From assembly GCA_964586835.1 (NCBI GenBank), contig CAZPIC010000004.1, forward strand, positions 1-64,000: 64,000 nucleotides of DNA, written 5' to 3'. The position numbers were made by a program, and so were the translations under genes. The DNA comes from CAZLYF01 sp964586835. Lineage in GTDB: Bacteria > Bacillota > Clostridia > Christensenellales > Aristaeellaceae. Within the stretch, counting starts at the first letter, position 1. Each line of letters begins with the position of its first letter. The notes under the pieces were generated by a model, which was not told the origin of the DNA, did no database searches, and saw only the letters and a program-made list of their open reading frames with translations. Below are positions 61,918 through 64,000 of the stretch, piece by piece.

Positions 61918-63519
61918 ATGAAAAAGATCCTGGCCCTGTTGCTTCTCATCACCCTGTTTCTTTCCCTCTCCCTCCCCTCCCTCGCAGACGATGCCCCCTT
62001 CGGAGGAGAACTGAAAGTGGGCATGGTCGGCACGCCCTACGCCGTCAACGGCTGGACCAGCAATGATCTGAATGCGTCGCTGATCGCCAACATTCTCTAT
62101 CCCTCCCTCCTGGTCTTCAACGAGAATGCAGAAAAAGTCCCCTATATCCTTTCGGGCTACGAGGGAAGCGAGGACTTGAAAACCTGGACCGCCACCATCC
62201 ACGATGGAATCTACTGGCATGATGGCGTGAAGTTCACAGCAGAAGACCTGGCCTTCACCGCTGAATTCTGCGCCACTCAGGACGTCAACTTCGGTTCGGA
62301 CTATTACGCCAATCTGGAAAGCGCTGAGGCGCTGGATGAACTCACCGCCCGCTACCATCTAAAAGAGCCCCAGGTAAACTTTATGACCTTCATCGGCTAC
62401 TGGGTCGACATCATGCCCAAGCACCTCTTTGAGGGCGTGGAGGATTTCCCGAACTTTGAAGTCCCCACTGTCGGCTTCGGTCCCTTCAAGCTCGATGAGT
62501 ATGTGCAAGGTGAGTACTACAAGTTCTCTCGTGTTCCCAACTGGCCTCTTGCCAATGACGGGCAGGGCGCGTACCTGGACGGCCTGACCCTCCGCGTGTA
62601 CACAGACCCCAACTCCCTTATGCTGGCCATCAAGTCCGGTGAGGTAGACTGCGGCTCAAGCGCTCTGAGCGTGGCCATCCAGCAACAGCTGGAGTCCGAG
62701 CCCGACAAGTATGGTTTGGTCAAGGTTAACTCCTTAGGCTATGGCTACTTCTCCATCAATTACAAAAACAATCCCCTGCTGGCTGACCAGGTGGTTCGTG
62801 AGGCTATCGCGCACACGGTGGACCGTGACGCGCTTGTTCACATCGCCATCCAGGGCGGCGGCGTGCCAATGGAGTCCCCCATCTCTCCTGTCTACAAAGT
62901 CATGGTCGAGGGGGCGGCGACCTTCCCGGCCTTTGACATCGACGCCGCCAACGCTCTGCTTGAAGCAGCTGGTTATGTGGATACCGACGGCGATGGGGTG
63001 CGTGAAAAGGACGGCCAGAAGCTGGCCTTCACCCTCATCTGCCGTAACAACACCAACAACATCGACGCCATTGCCAACATCTTCAAGGCCAACTGCGCCG
63101 AGGCAGGCATCGATATCACCCTTTCCATTGTAGAGCCGGCCACCTACACCGACATCGTCACCAAGGGCAAGAAATTTGAGATCAACTATATCGAATGGGG
63201 CGTCATCGATGACGTGGATACCGGTCTCGACGCCATCTACCATTCCGACGCGACGCTCAATTTCATGGAGTACAAAAATGAAGACATCGACGCGCTGCTT
63301 GAAGGCGTCAAGACCGAAGGGAGCTTCGACAAGCGCCGCGAGATGATGCTTGAATTCCAAAGGCTTTTCGTCAAAGAACTCCCCTCCATCAACGTCTTTG
63401 TACGCACCAACGCGTATGGCTATTCTAAACTGCAGTACGAAGGCTGGAGCGGGACACCCGGTCTCTACGGGGTCTGTGACACCAAGGACCTGGTCAAAAT
63501 CCACAAGGTTTCAGAATAA
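61918..63519 (+). CDS. Peptide ABC importer substrate-binding protein (SBP family 5, second system)
   Basis: A 533-residue exported DppA-like binding protein. The signal peptide MKKILALLLLITLFLSLSLP ends at SLADD and lacks a lipobox Cys. Mature signatures include YPSLLVFNENAEKVPYILSG, IYWHDGVKFTAEDLAFTAEF and VGFGPFKLDEY. A calcium-like loop (DTDGDGVREKDG) near residue 360 is typical of this family. It comes last in the operon (ATPases, permeases, dipeptidase, binding protein) and is followed by a hairpin. The ATG has AGAAGGAGAGTAGGCAC upstream. Confidence 0.94.
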   Translation: MKKILALLLLITLFLSLSLPSLADDAPFGGELKVGMVGTPYAVNGWTSNDLNASLIANILYPSLLVFNENAEKVPYILSGYEGSEDLKTWTATIHDGIYWHDGVKFTAEDLAFTAEFCATQDVNFGSDYYANLESAEALDELTARYHLKEPQVNFMTFIGYWVDIMPKHLFEGVEDFPNFEVPTVGFGPFKLDEYVQGEYYKFSRVPNWPLANDGQGAYLDGLTLRVYTDPNSLMLAIKSGEVDCGSSALSVAIQQQLESEPDKYGLVKVNSLGYGYFSINYKNNPLLADQVVREAIAHTVDRDALVHIAIQGGGVPMESPISPVYKVMVEGAATFPAFDIDAANALLEAAGYVDTDGDGVREKDGQKLAFTLICRNNTNNIDAIANIFKANCAEAGIDITLSIVEPATYTDIVTKGKKFEINYIEWGVIDDVDTGLDAIYHSDATLNFMEYKNEDIDALLEGVKTEGSFDKRREMMLEFQRLFVKELPSINVFVRTNAYGYSKLQYEGWSGTPGLYGVCDTKDLVKIHKVSE

Positions 63520-63546
63520 GCCCCAAGCAAATCAAGGGAACCCTCT

Positions 63547-63587
63547 CCCCGCACCCTTGTCGGTTTTCAGCCGAACGGGGTGCGGGG
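63547..63587 (+). terminator. Hairpin after the second peptide-binding protein gene
   Basis: CCCCGCACCC (63547-63556) pairs with GGGTGCGGGG (63578-63587), a 10-bp GC-rich stem, 27 bases after the stop. No U-tract follows, so termination may be partial. Confidence 0.62.
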
Positions 63588-63639
63588 ATCGAGAAAAGGC
63601 ATAAGACGTCATCGGAGGGGAATCTGGACATGAGCCAGG

Positions 63640-63807
63640 GGCTGCTGGATCCTCAGCAGCCGGAACTCGGATGGGGATGACAGGGACTGTGCCCGTCGGA
63701 ACCGGGCGGACCTTGCCCTGCTCCCCATCCCCCTCCGCCTGCCGGTCGGGCACGGTTGCACGAACCAGAAATCTGCTTGACTCCCATCGGAAAGATGCTG
63801 CTGGTTC
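63640..63807 (+). ncRNA. Candidate structured leader RNA before the amidohydrolase gene
   Basis: Three stems are visible. The first is an 8-bp perfect hairpin at 63640-63661. The second is a long rod at 63669-63730 with stems of 9, 5 and 5 bp (outer GGATGGGGA/TCCCCATCC). The third is a 7-bp stem joining GAACCAG at 63762-63768 with CTGGTTC at 63801-63807. In addition GTGCCCG at 63689-63695 can pair either inside the rod or with CGGGCAC at 63747-63753, which suggests two competing folds. No known riboswitch class is recognised. GC-rich DNA gives chance stems, so the call is tentative. Confidence 0.4.
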
Positions 63808-63846
63808 TTGCGCAGGTTTGGAAACAGAAGGGGAGAGGAACGGAAT

Positions 63847-64000
63847 ATGGCGGATATCCTGATCACCAACGGTTTCATCGTAGACGGCTCAGGCAGCTCT
63901 GGATACCTGGGAGAAGTTGCCGTCACAGGGGATAAAATCGAAGCGGTGGGAACACAGCTGGGCATCCAGGCTGGGCGAATCATCGATGCAGGCGGAAAAG
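63847..64000 (+). CDS. N-acyl-D-amino-acid deacylase-like amidohydrolase (5' part)
   Basis: Only the first 51 residues lie in the window; the gene runs off its end. The ATG at 63847 follows AAGGGGAGAGGAACGGAAT. The sequence ADILITNGFIVDGSG, then EVAVTGDKIEAVG and RIIDAGGK, is the beta-sandwich start of D-aminoacylase or dihydropyrimidinase-type amidohydrolases; the glycine-serine-rich start is most like N-acyl-D-amino-acid deacylases. No catalytic residues are within reach. Position after the dipeptide importer fits a role in amino-acid derivative breakdown. Confidence 0.75.
   Translation, partial: MADILITNGFIVDGSGSSGYLGEVAVTGDKIEAVGTQLGIQAGRIIDAGGK

Noticed and set aside
1..64000. CRISPR arrays, tRNA, rRNA and insertion sequences
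   Set aside because: No repeat-spacer arrays, cloverleaf-like or rRNA-like segments and no intact transposase were found on reading both strands.

Overview
The window reads as chromosomal DNA of a GC-rich anaerobic Firmicute of the Clostridia type. A Christensenellales or Oscillospirales-like gut or digester bacterium would fit. This placement is an inference from strong GGAGG ribosome-binding sites, GTG/TTG starts, the ABC-transporter-rich content, citC, a sigma-54 enhancer-binding regulator and ferredoxin-type aldo/keto reductase. No rRNA, tRNA, CRISPR array, phage or intact insertion sequence was seen. Coding is interrupted by several 0.5-1.4 kb tracts with no recognisable gene and by two clear gene relics (a LysR regulator and a sugar-permease), so gene decay is under way.

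Layout. 0-10 kb: broken LysR regulator, citrate lyase ligase (citC), an ABC-2 exporter (two permeases and an ATPase), phosphoglycerate mutase (gpmA), an M24-fold protein with altered metal ligands, a secreted tandem FMN-binding-domain protein and a peroxiredoxin. 9.8-18.8 kb (minus strand): a LacI-headed operon encoding a sugar ABC importer (binding protein, ATPase, permease), a large GH20-like glycosidase, a second M24/creatinase-like protein and a NodB-type deacetylase. 18.9-34.1 kb: nucleoside phosphorylase, GH127 beta-L-arabinofuranosidase, two tandem HAD phosphatases, a tiny membrane protein, a permease relic, a DegT aminotransferase, a CDF-like membrane protein with a polyprenol/diacylglycerol kinase-like protein, an aldo/keto reductase with ferredoxin domain and rpoN.

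34.1-45.7 kb holds the most self-contained regulatory unit. Divergent from rpoN are a histidine kinase with a fused amino-acid-binding sensor domain and an NtrC-type activator. Just after the activator come two palindromes spaced exactly 20 bp (a likely enhancer), then a textbook -24/-12 promoter, then a peptide ABC importer operon ending in an amidohydrolase and an ornithine-cyclodeaminase-family enzyme. Sigma factor, sensor, activator, enhancer, promoter and target operon lie within 13 kb.

45.7-53.8 kb (minus strand): a second sugar ABC importer preceded by a catabolic operon (YhcH, Gfo/Idh oxidoreductase, TIM-barrel isomerase, alpha/beta hydrolase, ROK kinase). 54.7-56.2 kb: L(+)-tartrate dehydratase ttdAB. 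56.8-64 kb: a second peptide ABC importer operon with an M19 dipeptidase, then a structured intergenic region and the start of an N-acyl-amino-acid amidohydrolase cut by the window end. The overall theme is scavenging of peptides, glycans and organic acids. All four extracellular binding-protein genes lack a lipobox cysteine and all are followed by a strong hairpin.
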